Shown: piece by piece, positions 19,635 to 27,109 of the stretch
Layout: the number at the start of each line of letters is the position of its first letter
Position numbering within the stretch: position 1 is the stretch's first letter
Assembly: GCF_002440555.1 (NCBI RefSeq)
Contig: NZ_DJUR01000035.1
Span: forward strand, 45,173-109,172
Length of the DNA: 64,000 nucleotides
DNA from: Aerococcus sp. UBA6277
GTDB lineage: Bacteria; Bacillota; Bacilli; Lactobacillales; Aerococcaceae
Reading direction: 5' to 3'
The notes under the pieces: model-generated
Seen by the model: only the letters and a program-made list of their open reading frames with translations
Databases searched by the model: none
What the model was told of the DNA's origin: nothing
Program-made: the position numbers and the translations under genes

Positions 19635-19787
19635 ATGCGTGTGAACATTATTTTAGAAAACACTGAATTAAAAGGCGAACGTGTTTACTTGACAGAGAAA
19701 AACCGTCGTAACAATCCAGACCGTTTAGAATTAAAAAAATATAGTCCAAAATTACGTAAAGTTTGTGTCTTCAAAGAGGTAAAATAA
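19635..19787 (+). CDS. rpmG: 50S ribosomal protein L33
   Basis: A 50-residue basic protein starting [11 protein letters not shown] and ending [12 protein letters not shown], typical of L33. It has only one of the four cysteines (in KVCVF), so it is the zinc-free (C-minus) paralogue. GGAGGGG precedes ATG 19635. Its last codons and stop lie inside the 20-bp prophage attachment core, so integration leaves the protein unchanged but replaces the native downstream sequence. Confidence 0.95.
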   Translation: MRVNIILENTELKGERVYLTEKNRRNNPDRLELKKYSPKLRKVCVFKEVK

Positions 19788-19791
19788 TCTA
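19772..19791. other. attL core
   Basis: CAAAGAGGTAAAATAATCTA is repeated exactly at 63881-63900. The copy covers the last four codons and stop of rpmG plus four further bases. Flanking bases differ at both ends, so the core is exactly 20 bp. Confidence 0.93.
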
Positions 19792-19798
19792 CGTAAGC

Positions 19799-19832
19799 AA
19801 ACCGTTGAGCCTGTAAGGGTTTAGCGGTTTTT
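19799..19832 (+). terminator. Phage-borne terminator downstream of rpmG
   Basis: A 14-bp stem with wobbles (AAACCGTTGAGCCT with GGGTTTAGCGGTTT, loop GTAA) and a T run lies just inside attL. After integration it would terminate the rpmG transcript. Confidence 0.75.
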
Positions 19833-19853
19833 AAATTACCTAAAATAGTAAAA

Positions 19854-19871
19854 GTAGCAAAAAGGTAGCAA
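19854..19871. repeat. Putative integrase arm-type sites (attL side)
   Basis: Two copies of GTAGCAA (19854-19860, 19865-19871), 11 bp apart, abut the 3' end of the integrase gene. The same heptamer occurs three times on the attR side. Confidence 0.5.
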
Positions 19872-21008
19872 TTATAAGCCAATATCGTCAAGTTTGGAAG
19901 TAACGTCTGATATCATTTTCCTAGTTACATGAGTGTATATATCGGTAGTCGTCTTACTGTCCGAGTGACCAACTCTGGCCATGATGGCCTTCAAAGGTAC
20001 ATTGTTTTCAGCTAGTAGCGATATATGTGTGTGTCTAAAATAATGTGACGAGAACTCATGGCTGTTCTGCATACCTAGTTTTTCGCCAGCTAGTTTTAAA
20101 GACTTGTTAAATGACACTATTTGTATTGGTGTACCGCTGGCCGTTGAGAATACGTATCCTGTATCACGTCCACCAGCAATACTCTCGAGTTCCTGTTCGA
20201 TTATGCGCGATTTTACCAGTTCGATGCAACGGTCGGTCAATGATATTTCTCGGTGGGAGGTATTGGTTTTTGGTGGGCCTTTAATTGCTTTCTTATAACC
20301 ATTGGTGGCGTCTAGCGTGCCATGAAAGGAAACGGTGCCTTTCTCAAAATCAAAGTCGCTTTTCTTAAGTATGATGGCCTCACCTATTCGACAGCCGGTC
20401 AAATACATAAATTCAGCAAGTCTTGCCATGCGTAGCGTCCGCTTACTCATAGATAGCTTTTCGATAAGCTGTTGGGCTTGATCAGGCTCAAAGTATTTTT
20501 CGGATATGTTTGTCGTGACATCATTTTTCTTAATAATTTTGACTTTGTCCATGGGCGAGTGGTCAATAATACCCATATCGACAGCATAGCTTAAGGCTTG
20601 TCCTGCTAAAATTTTTATGGACCTTGTATAGCCGTGGCTTAGGTGGTCAAAACCGTTTATCCAATTCTGTAAGTAGCGTGTATCTATATTGCTGACAAGT
20701 ATGTCGACATCTATTGTTTCCTCGATTTTCCGACGCATGATTCTTTGCTTACGTTTGGTACTGTTCCTTAATGGTTTCTCGTGTAGTGGGTACCATTCTT
20801 CCATCAACTGACCAAAAGTCATGTCCTTGGTGTCCTTTGTGTTTTCCGCCGCTTCAATCTTTTTATCTAAGATTTTCTTAGCCTTATTCCAAGCCTGTTT
20901 GGACTGACTGGTAAGCGTTACGGACTTATACCTTTTCTTTCCTGTGTATGGGTCCTTGTAATCTTCCGTGTATTTATACTTCCCATCTTCGGGGGTGGTC
21001 ATCCACAT
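19872..21008 (-). CDS. int: Phage tyrosine site-specific integrase
   Basis: The 378-residue tyrosine recombinase should catalyse integration and excision at the rpmG core. The N-terminal about 55 residues (DGKYKYTEDYKDPYTGKKRYKSV) look like the arm-binding AP2-like domain, followed by a SAM-like core-binding domain (about 64-150) and the catalytic domain. Catalytic residues are R207 (TGCRIGEA), K247 (KTNTSHR), H322 and R325 (SHYFRHTH), H348 (VGHSD) and nucleophile Y358 (DIYTHV). AGGAGGAG precedes ATG 21008. It is the terminal gene at the left prophage end. No clear excisionase was identified beside it. Confidence 0.96.
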   Translation of the reverse strand: MWMTTPEDGKYKYTEDYKDPYTGKKRYKSVTLTSQSKQAWNKAKKILDKKIEAAENTKDTKDMTFGQLMEEWYPLHEKPLRNSTKRKQRIMRRKIEETIDVDILVSNIDTRYLQNWINGFDHLSHGYTRSIKILAGQALSYAVDMGIIDHSPMDKVKIIKKNDVTTNISEKYFEPDQAQQLIEKLSMSKRTLRMARLAEFMYLTGCRIGEAIILKKSDFDFEKGTVSFHGTLDATNGYKKAIKGPPKTNTSHREISLTDRCIELVKSRIIEQELESIAGGRDTGYVFSTASGTPIQIVSFNKSLKLAGEKLGMQNSHEFSSHYFRHTHISLLAENNVPLKAIMARVGHSDSKTTTDIYTHVTRKMISDVTSKLDDIGL

Positions 21009-21138
21009 ACCAAATCATCTCCTCCTATGTTAAAATAAAGGTACACAAAAAGCACACACACATAGTGCGTTTTGTTAAAACTTCAGACTGCCTCGCCCCC
21101 TGGGTCGCCAAACTTTCGGGAGTGGGGTGTTTTGCTTT

Positions 21139-21804
21139 TTAAAAGTTAACATCAACGGGCTCTGTTGCTACCGTTTCAAATAACTCATTATCTTTGATAT
21201 CAAAGTGGAGTGTTACGCCTTTAATCTCTGGATCTTTAAGTTTATACAGCGCTTCGAAGTTCGCCCCGGCATCTTTTGCTAAATCATAACTGCCCTCAGA
21301 CTCAATTTTAGTCATGTCTACTTCTTCACCAGTTGTAGTGAAAATCTGCGACGGGTATGGGTCTACTAAATCTTGATCTGTTTTATTGGCCAAGTGGTAT
21401 TTAATCTCTAAAAAGTAATCTCCCTCTTTAATACCAAAACGATCAAACTGTTCTTGTATCTTTTGATTTAGCTCATCTTCACCTTCAATAGAAGGGACAG
21501 CACCCATTTGATATATTTTTAAGTCATCAAAAGTTAAGTCTAGGCCCTCAGCCAAAGTTGCAGTACCGTCAATTTTAGAAATCTTTTTAAGCGTAAAGTC
21601 TGTATCAAATTTTTTAGTCGTCTGTCCGACTGTTTCTACTTCGTTCGGTGCGTCAGAATTAACAGTAATTGTTCCGCTAGTAGCAGTCTCAGCAACTTCT
21701 TCTGAAGATGATGACTCTGTATCTGCTTCTACTTCCTCCTGCACATTATTCCCACAAGCACCCAATAAGAATATAGACATACCTAATAAAGCTAATTTCT
21801 TCAT
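21139..21804 (-). CDS. Prophage-encoded lipoprotein
   Basis: The 221-residue protein has a lipoprotein signal peptide (MKKLALLGMSIFLLGAC, lipobox LLGAC with C17). A low-complexity acidic Ser/Glu-rich linker runs to about residue 40, followed by a beta-rich domain of about 150 residues with EIKYHLANKTDQDL, like DUF4352/immunoglobulin-type lipoproteins. It lies between integrase and repressor, the lysogeny-module position where other Lactobacillales phages carry lipoproteins that block superinfection (for example Ltp of TP-J34). That role is inference; no sequence similarity to Ltp is claimed. AGGAGG precedes ATG 21804. Confidence 0.75.
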   Translation of the reverse strand: MKKLALLGMSIFLLGACGNNVQEEVEADTESSSSEEVAETATSGTITVNSDAPNEVETVGQTTKKFDTDFTLKKISKIDGTATLAEGLDLTFDDLKIYQMGAVPSIEGEDELNQKIQEQFDRFGIKEGDYFLEIKYHLANKTDQDLVDPYPSQIFTTTGEEVDMTKIESEGSYDLAKDAGANFEALYKLKDPEIKGVTLHFDIKDNELFETVATEPVDVNF

Positions 21805-21830
21805 AACCCAAAAAACCTCCTATATGATAT

Positions 21831-21860
21831 AATATATTTAACCAATAAACGTCCTACCAA
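21831..21860 (-). promoter_or_regulatory. Promoter of the prophage lipoprotein gene
   Basis: On the minus strand, TTGGTA (complement of 21855-21860), 18-bp spacer, TATATT (complement of 21831-21836). This gives the lipoprotein its own promoter, as expected for a gene expressed during lysogeny. Confidence 0.6.
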
Positions 21861-21885
21861 TCTAACTGACTGGTAGGGCTTTTTT
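21853..21885 (+). terminator. Inverted repeat with plus-strand T run
   Basis: CCTACCA (21853-21859) and TGGTAGG (21871-21877) followed by TTTTTT on the plus strand. Both neighbouring genes run on the minus strand, so its orientation is odd. One arm contains the -35 of the lipoprotein promoter. Confidence 0.45.
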
Positions 21886-21886
21886 A

Positions 21887-22522
21887 TTATAAATCTACAC
21901 TCATCTTGATTGCTTTCCCAATAATTCTAGCTGGATTGTCTTTAGTGATTACATAAGGCATATACTCTGGATTATCAGCAACCAGCATTACAATATCACC
22001 TTGACGTTTCACTCTTTTTAAAGTAGCTTCTGTATCGCCATTTACTAATACTGCTGCGATTTCGCCGTTTTCAACATTCGGTTGAGCTTTAATTAGTACA
22101 TAACTTCCATTTGTAATTGTAGGTGACATACTTTCACCTTTCGCTTTTAAATAAAATAAATCGCCAGTAGGCAATTGTTCAGCGATCTCATCGCGATAAT
22201 CAATGATGTTTTCATCAGCGGTTATTGGATCACCGCAAGCAATTTCACCTAAGACTGGAATACGTTTCAAAGTTGCGATTGATAAGTTTTCTGCACGTTT
22301 TTCGGTTAGTCGTGAACGTGGTACATTAAAATATTCGGCTAATAATTGCAGTTTCTGAATTCGTGGGTATTTCTCACCATTGAACCAACTTCGAACAGTA
22401 GATTCGCTTAATTCTAAATCCCTGACAATATCCGCTTGTGTGACTCTTTTCTTGTCTGCCAATTCTTTTAAATTGCTAGCTAAAATATTTCTTTGCGTTT
22501 GTGCCGTTGTTTTTTCTTCCAT
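21887..22522 (-). CDS. CI-like repressor with S24 (LexA-type) peptidase domain
   Basis: The 211-residue lysogeny repressor has an XRE helix-turn-helix at about residues 15-70 (TQADIVRDLELSESTVRSWFNG) and a C-terminal S24 self-cleavage domain. The catalytic pair is S131 (GESMSP) and K169 (ATLKRVK), and the expected cleavage site is IAC-G at C96-G97. Such repressors are cleaved through RecA during SOS, so DNA damage should induce this prophage. AAGGAG fits ATG 22522; a longer reading from 22555 is less likely. Its promoter overlaps an operator, implying autoregulation. Confidence 0.93.
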   Translation of the reverse strand: MEEKTTAQTQRNILASNLKELADKKRVTQADIVRDLELSESTVRSWFNGEKYPRIQKLQLLAEYFNVPRSRLTEKRAENLSIATLKRIPVLGEIACGDPITADENIIDYRDEIAEQLPTGDLFYLKAKGESMSPTITNGSYVLIKAQPNVENGEIAAVLVNGDTEATLKRVKRQGDIVMLVADNPEYMPYVITKDNPARIIGKAIKMSVDL

Positions 22523-22546
22523 ATAAATCACTCCTTTCTGATACCT

Positions 22547-22645
22547 ATTGTACACTAAAAGTGTAGAAAAGTGTAGCTATACCTAGAAAAAAATAAAACA
22601 TTTTACACTTAAAGTGTTGACTCGCTACTTAAAGTGCGGTATATT
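22547..22645. promoter_or_regulatory. Lysogeny switch: divergent promoters and three operators
   Basis: Three related palindromes are seen: ACACTAAAAGTGT (22552-22564), ACACTTAAAGTGT (22605-22617) and CTACTTAAAGTGC (22625-22637). The rightward promoter is TTGACT (22617-22622), 17 bp, TATATT (22640-22645): the second operator abuts its -35 and the third fills the spacer. On the minus strand a -10 TACAAT (complement of 22547-22552) for the repressor gene abuts the first operator. The layout fits CI/Cro competition. Confidence 0.8.
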
Positions 22646-22673
22646 TGATTCAACAAAGAAAGGAGTTGATTAT

Positions 22674-22865
22674 ATGCCTGAACAATATACAATCCGACAA
22701 ATTAGAGATCTAAAAGGATTGTCTCAAGAAGCACTAGCGCAAGAGCTTGGTGTGTCTGTCAAAACTGTGTCAGACTGGGAAAACAATAAAGTGGAAATTA
22801 AAAACTTACACTTATACGCAATTGCCTACGCTTTCAAGGTCAACGCAGATGTTATCAAGCCTTAA
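22674..22865 (+). CDS. Cro-like helix-turn-helix regulator
   Basis: A 63-residue XRE-family DNA-binding protein made almost entirely of one helix-turn-helix domain (LSQEALAQELGVSVKTVSDWENNK). It is the first gene of the rightward early operon, divergent from the repressor, so a Cro role is the natural reading. AAAGGAG precedes ATG 22674. Confidence 0.88.
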   Translation: MPEQYTIRQIRDLKGLSQEALAQELGVSVKTVSDWENNKVEIKNLHLYAIAYAFKVNADVIKP

Positions 22866-22878
22866 TTTTTTAATCTAT

Positions 22879-22897
22879 ACCGCACTTTAAGTACGGA
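22879..22897. promoter_or_regulatory. Fourth operator-like palindrome, downstream of cro
   Basis: The complement of this site carries TACTTAAAGTGCGGTATA, identical over 18 bp to the third operator region (22626-22643). It lies 17 bp after the Cro-like gene and just before the next gene's ribosome binding site. Confidence 0.6.
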
Positions 22898-22912
22898 AAA
22901 GAGGTGACCGAA

Positions 22913-23146
22913 TTGCAAATAGAAATTAAGGAGAAAGTCGATAAGGGTGTCTGGTATCGACTGGGGCTACTTCCCGAATTGTTCGTAGGCTTGTCGGCTA
23001 GCACAGCGAAAGCTTACGTCAAAGAGATGGAGAGTATGTCTGAGTTCAGCAGCGGAATACTCAAGCCCGGGCACTCTACGACTTTTGTAAACTACGAGAC
23101 ATTCTTGTGTTTCCTTCAATGGAAGGACGAGAACAGGTATAGATAG
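22913..23146 (+). CDS. Small phage early protein, possible DNA-binding
   Basis: From TTG 22913 (6 nt after GAGGTG) the product has 77 residues; GTG 22904 is too close to the ribosome binding site. The LSASTAKAYVKEME and VNYETFLCFLQWK segments could form a small winged helix like excisionases or early regulators. No family is recognised with confidence. It is the second gene of the early operon. Confidence 0.6.
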   Translation: MQIEIKEKVDKGVWYRLGLLPELFVGLSASTAKAYVKEMESMSEFSSGILKPGHSTTFVNYETFLCFLQWKDENRYR

Positions 23147-23160
23147 AAAGGAGTTTGAAA

Positions 23161-23379
23161 ATGAAACTTGAAACAAAAAGCGCTATTTGGTCCGCTATTG
23201 AAACTCTTGCGGGGCTGATGATTATTCTTACGTCAGAGTTTGGGAAAGGCTTTTATTGGTTTGCCGGATGGGCAGTTATAGCTGCATTAGCTTTTATCAA
23301 AATGTATCAATCGACTAATGGGTTTGAAACTTATGACGAAGAAGATTGGGAGGCGTATCAAGATGACCGAGCTAGATAG
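23161..23379 (+). CDS. Small phage membrane protein
   Basis: A 72-residue protein from ATG 23161 (AAAGGAG upstream) with two hydrophobic helices (about 12-28 and 33-48) and an acidic tail ending YQDDRAR. No function is recognised. Its 3' end overlaps the start of the next gene, suggesting coupled translation. Confidence 0.65.
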   Translation: MKLETKSAIWSAIETLAGLMIILTSEFGKGFYWFAGWAVIAALAFIKMYQSTNGFETYDEEDWEAYQDDRAR

Positions 23380-23752
23380 ATTTAAAGCAGACTTAGAAAT
23401 TTTAGGTTTTGATGAAACACTCGAAACCATCATTGACGGCCACCAATGTTACGTCCACCGAACTAGCGCTATAAGTGGTGGTCACTTGTGCGGATATGTT
23501 GAAGCTTGCGTATCTGATCCAAACGAACTGGACGTGCACGGTGGTGTGACATGGAACGACGGACTTACTCATATCACTAATCCTAAAACCAACTTGATTG
23601 GCTTTGATTGTGCTCACGCCTGTGACTGGTCGGTACGCGTCCCGTACGGCAGATATAAAGACGTTGACTTTGTATTGAATGAGCTGAAGAACCTAGTATC
23701 ACAGCTACCTGCAAGCGCGTTGGAGGAGGGATATCAAGATGACAGATACTAA
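23363..23752 (+). CDS. Hypothetical phage early protein
   Basis: The start is set by GGAGG at about 23349 and ATG 23363 (MTELDRF), inside the end of the preceding gene; this gives 129 residues. Five cysteines and several histidines (HQCYVH, GHLCGYVEAC, DCAHACDW) hint at a folded, perhaps metal-binding domain. No family is recognised. It ends EEGYQDDRY, overlapping the next start by 14 bp. Confidence 0.65.
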   Translation: MTELDRFKADLEILGFDETLETIIDGHQCYVHRTSAISGGHLCGYVEACVSDPNELDVHGGVTWNDGLTHITNPKTNLIGFDCAHACDWSVRVPYGRYKDVDFVLNELKNLVSQLPASALEEGYQDDRY

Positions 23753-24488
23753 TTTAAATGACACTAAAGTGCTTGAAAAAGCAAAACTATTCGCAAAGCG
23801 CGTACGTGCTAAAGATGCGAAATACTTACGTAAGCAGAATGCAGAACAACGCAAATGGCATAAGGAACAGAAACAGAGCTTTGAGCCTAAAGAGTTAAAC
23901 ACTTTTGGCGGTGTGTATGGACTTAACGAAGATGGTGATTTTCATTACACACAAAGCAATGTGATTTTATATGCGCCTAAAGTGGTTACTGGTGATTTTG
24001 AGCCGGGCTACTATGACGTAAAAACTAGTCAGATTATTGACCAAGAAGTTATGTACCCAGGTATCTCTCGGTTGATAAAAGGTCCTGATGATTTTTATGA
24101 ATCAGACCTTGTGGGCTATATCCCTGTCAAAGATTTACTTGCAGCGATTTCGCCTTTGCAAAAATCGTGCGATAAACCAGGGCTTACTAAAGTCACTGTG
24201 ACAAGTAAAGCGATTAAGGTTACTGCTCGCCATGAGGATGCGCTGGCCGAGAATGACGAAGTATCAGCGTCTATCCACGATGCTTACGGCAAGTTTAACG
24301 CGACGCACTTTGGTATTGATCTTGACTATCTATATCACACATTGTCATTTTTAAAATCTGTCGGTGCCACCTATGTGCCTTTATATCAGCAAGACTTAAG
24401 TGCTGTTAGTATCCTTTACTTTTGCTATGACAAAGTTATGATCGCAATCGCACCAATCAGAATTCGAGAGCCAGAAAATTACAGTTAA
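23739..24488 (+). CDS. Phage early protein, C-terminal half possibly sliding-clamp-like
   Basis: The product has 249 residues. The first 60 are highly charged (KAKLFAKRVRAKDAKYLRKQ) and probably helical. The C-terminal part (KVTVTSKAIKVTARHEDALAEND, then FNATHFGIDLDYLYHTL and SILYFCYDKVMIAIAPIRI) has a strand-helix pattern and final P..I reminiscent of one DnaN domain. That is only a resemblance, and no function is asserted. GGAGGAGGG precedes ATG 23739. It lies upstream of recombination and replication genes. Confidence 0.6.
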   Translation: MTDTNLNDTKVLEKAKLFAKRVRAKDAKYLRKQNAEQRKWHKEQKQSFEPKELNTFGGVYGLNEDGDFHYTQSNVILYAPKVVTGDFEPGYYDVKTSQIIDQEVMYPGISRLIKGPDDFYESDLVGYIPVKDLLAAISPLQKSCDKPGLTKVTVTSKAIKVTARHEDALAENDEVSASIHDAYGKFNATHFGIDLDYLYHTLSFLKSVGATYVPLYQQDLSAVSILYFCYDKVMIAIAPIRIREPENYS

Positions 24489-24537
24489 TTACTTAGGCAT
24501 TGAAGGGAGTGATTAAATTGCGAATCAAAAAATAAAA

Positions 24538-24569
24538 AAAGCACCTATTGCAGTAGGCGCTTGAAAAAA
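24538..24569. terminator. Hairpin in the 24489-24617 gap
   Basis: AAGCACCTA pairs with TAGGCGCTT (one mismatch). On the minus strand it is followed by a long T run, on the plus strand preceded by A residues, so it would stop antisense transcription best. No gene is seen in this gap apart from a six-codon frame after GAAGGGAG. Confidence 0.4.
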
Positions 24570-24617
24570 CTTTAAATGTTTGTCACCTAAATTATAACAC
24601 GAAAAGGAGTTTAACAC

Positions 24618-25046
24618 ATGATCGAAATTAAAGTTACTGGCGACTCAGCCAAAGAAGTTTTCATTGACCTGCAAGAGTTAACAGCTCAAGCTACACCAAC
24701 AGTTAACCAAGAAGCTGTTCAAGCAATCGCTGAAGCAGTGGCCAACCCTGAAGCGCCCAAAGCTGAAACAAAGCAGAAACCGGCACCAAAAGCTAAAGCT
24801 AAACCTGAGCCGGTAGAAGAGAAACCGGCTGAAGCGCCTGCGGAAGAAGTAGCGGAAGCTCCTAAAGCTGAAAATGTGAAGCTAAGTGACGTCCAAAACG
24901 CTTTAGCTAAAATCCTTCGGGAACAACCGGAACACAAGAGTGACGCAGCCGAAATCTTGAAAAATCACGGCGTTAAACGTGTGTCAGAACTAAAAGAAGA
25001 AGACTTCGCAACCGTCAAAGCCGAGTTGGAAAGTATTGGTGATTAA
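24618..25046 (+). CDS. Phage protein with A/P/E/K-rich linker
   Basis: The 142-residue protein has an N-terminal about 40-residue beta region (EIKVTGDSAKEVFIDL), a low-complexity A/P/E/K linker (about 45-92) and a C-terminal helical domain (VKLSDVQNALAKI...HGVKRVSELKEEDF). Such proteins sit just before DUF2800 genes in many Gram-positive phages and are often wrongly labelled as an rRNA biogenesis protein; the real role is unknown, though ssDNA recombination is a fair guess from context. AAAGGAG precedes ATG 24618. Confidence 0.7.
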   Translation: MIEIKVTGDSAKEVFIDLQELTAQATPTVNQEAVQAIAEAVANPEAPKAETKQKPAPKAKAKPEPVEEKPAEAPAEEVAEAPKAENVKLSDVQNALAKILREQPEHKSDAAEILKNHGVKRVSELKEEDFATVKAELESIGD

Positions 25047-25048
25047 CT

Positions 25049-26197
25049 ATGGCCAGTCCTACTCAACACGCATATCTAAGTGCTAGTTCAGCGGTACGGT
25101 GGCTGACTTGTCCGCCTATCATCTCGCTAGAACAAGGCGTGCCGGATAAGCAGACGTCCTATACGTTAGAAGGAACGGACGCTCATGCCTTAGCTGAATT
25201 AAAGCTTCAAGAGTTTCTAGGCAAGCGTGTCAAAACGAAAATTAACAACTTCAAGAAAAAATCAGAATACTATAACGAAGAAATGGAAGAGATGACGGAC
25301 TTATACCGTGACATGGTAATCGAACGCTACAACAGCTACGACAGTGCGCAAATGGAGCTTGAAGTGCGTACAGACCTAAGCCGGTGGGTACCTGAAGCTT
25401 TCGGTACTTCTGACGTAGTTATCGTGACAGATAAGGTCATTGAAATTATTGACTTGAAATACGGTAAAGGCGTACCAGTTAGTGCTTACCAAAACCCACA
25501 GCTTATGCTTTATGCGCTTGGTGCTTACGACCTATACGATATCGCTTACGGATTCGAAAAGGTCCGGATGACAATCGTTCAGCCCCGTTTAGACAATGTT
25601 TCGACTTTTGAAATCGAGACAGAAGAGCTGCTTTATTGGGCGGACAACTATGTAGCACCTCGAGCTCAGCAAGCCTACGAAGGTCAAGGTGAGTGGACAA
25701 TCACAGAAGACGTGGTCCGCTTCTCTAAAGTGCGTGCGCAACTCCGGCCACGCGCTGAAAAGAACTTTGAGCTTACCGACAAATTCAACAGTGAAGAGCC
25801 TGCGCTTCTTAGTAACAGCGAAATTGCAGAAATCTTAGCGCAAGCGAGTGAGATTAAGAAGTGGATTGAAGACGTCGAGTTCTACGCTTTAGACCAAGCA
25901 CTAAACCACGGCGCAGACTTCCCAGGCTTTAAAGTCGTTGAAGGACGTAGCAACCGCAAGATTACTAATGACGAAGAACTTGCTGAACGCTTGCGAGTTG
26001 AAGGCTATGAGGATATCTACAAGCCTCAAGCTTTACTACCTCTTGGTCAGTTAGAGAAATTAGTCGGCAAAACCCACTTCAATGAGGTGGCCAGTGATCT
26101 AATCATTAAGCCTACCGGTAAGCCTACGCTTGTGCCTGAGAAAGATAAGCGACCTGCACTCAACTCGACACAGTCTGCAGTGGACGATTTCAGCTAG
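25049..26197 (+). CDS. DUF2800 protein (Cas4/RecB-like nuclease fold)
   Basis: The 382-residue protein belongs to the DUF2800 family by its N-terminal LSASSAVRWLTCP and the GTDAHALAELKL block, with the PD-(D/E)XK-type core VIEIIDLKYGKGVPVSA (D and K of the IDLKYGKG motif, about residue 135). It is probably a phage exonuclease acting in recombination with the DUF2815 protein downstream; this pairing is common in Firmicutes phages. It starts 2 bp after the preceding gene. Confidence 0.87.
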   Translation: MASPTQHAYLSASSAVRWLTCPPIISLEQGVPDKQTSYTLEGTDAHALAELKLQEFLGKRVKTKINNFKKKSEYYNEEMEEMTDLYRDMVIERYNSYDSAQMELEVRTDLSRWVPEAFGTSDVVIVTDKVIEIIDLKYGKGVPVSAYQNPQLMLYALGAYDLYDIAYGFEKVRMTIVQPRLDNVSTFEIETEELLYWADNYVAPRAQQAYEGQGEWTITEDVVRFSKVRAQLRPRAEKNFELTDKFNSEEPALLSNSEIAEILAQASEIKKWIEDVEFYALDQALNHGADFPGFKVVEGRSNRKITNDEELAERLRVEGYEDIYKPQALLPLGQLEKLVGKTHFNEVASDLIIKPTGKPTLVPEKDKRPALNSTQSAVDDFS

Positions 26198-26208
26198 GAG
26201 GTTTAGCA

Positions 26209-26427
26209 ATGAAAGCACTGAAATGGGATGAAGATGCTGAGAAATATGACGACGTGGAAATATCGGATGAAGCTTCGCTATATGAAGAGGATATGGATAA
26301 GGTAGTCGCTTGCGCCAATTGTGGCCAACCAAAAGCTTTCGGTGAGTGCTACACGTCGAGACACTACCACAATAATGTTGGTTTCGGGTACGCGGTATGC
26401 CCGGCCTGTTATTGGGAAGAAATTTAG
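26209..26427 (+). CDS. Small zinc-ribbon-like phage protein
   Basis: A 72-residue acidic protein with two CxxC pairs, CANC and CPAC, spaced about 38 residues apart, plus a further cysteine in GECY. It is probably a zinc ribbon. AGGAGG precedes ATG 26209. Function unknown; it lies between two recombination genes. Confidence 0.7.
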   Translation: MKALKWDEDAEKYDDVEISDEASLYEEDMDKVVACANCGQPKAFGECYTSRHYHNNVGFGYAVCPACYWEEI

Positions 26428-26481
26428 AAAACAATGTAACTAAAGATTTTTTAGCCGAAAAGGCAGAAGGAGATTTTAATT

Positions 26482-27054
26482 ATGGCAGCAAACGCAAAAG
26501 TAAACGGTACTAAAGTAATCACAGGAAAAGTTCGTCTAAGCTACGCAAACTTATTAGAGCCAAAAGGTTTTGAAGGACAAGAGCCTAAATACTCAGTAGT
26601 ACTTTTAATCCCTAAAGATGATGTAGATGGCAACTTAAAAGCTATCAACAAAGCAATTGATGCAGCTTTCGAAGCCGAAAAGGACGGTCGCTTAAAAGGT
26701 GTTAAACGTGACAAAGTGAAAGTCACTCTTCGCGACGGTGATGAAGAGTATGACGCGGAGGAAAACCCTGAATACGCAGGCATGATGTTTATCAACGTTT
26801 CAAGCAAAAATAAGCCGGGCATTATTGATAAGTACAAAAACAAGACTGATGATCCTGAAGAAGTGTACTCAGGTGTGTATGCCCGCGCTTCAATCAACTT
26901 CTACGCTTTTAACCACATGGGTAACAAAGGTATCACAGCCGGTCTAAACAATATCCAAATTATTGAAAAGGGTGAGTTCCTCGGCGGTCGTGCTTCAGCA
27001 GAGTCTGACTTCGACGAATGGGAAGATGACGAAGATTTTGATGACATGATGTAA
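26482..27054 (+). CDS. DUF2815 ssDNA-binding protein (Enc34-type)
   Basis: The 190-residue protein is of the DUF2815/Enc34 ssDNA-binding family: an OB-fold beginning [17 protein letters not shown] with [11 protein letters not shown], and later [14 protein letters not shown] and [14 protein letters not shown] very acidic tail ([11 protein letters not shown]) is typical of phage SSBs and recruits partners. It probably coats single-stranded DNA during phage replication and recombination. Confidence 0.88.
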   Translation: MAANAKVNGTKVITGKVRLSYANLLEPKGFEGQEPKYSVVLLIPKDDVDGNLKAINKAIDAAFEAEKDGRLKGVKRDKVKVTLRDGDEEYDAEENPEYAGMMFINVSSKNKPGIIDKYKNKTDDPEEVYSGVYARASINFYAFNHMGNKGITAGLNNIQIIEKGEFLGGRASAESDFDEWEDDEDFDDMM

Positions 27055-27066
27055 GGAAAACTGAAT

Positions 27067-27088
27067 AGGGGGCTTCGGCTCCCTTTAT
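27067..27088 (+). terminator. Small terminator-like hairpin after the SSB gene
   Basis: AGGGGGC and GCTCCCT enclose a TTCG tetraloop, followed by TTATT. It may reduce but not stop transcription into the polymerase gene. Confidence 0.6.
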
Positions 27089-27109
27089 TAAATTAAGGAG
27101 GATAACACT

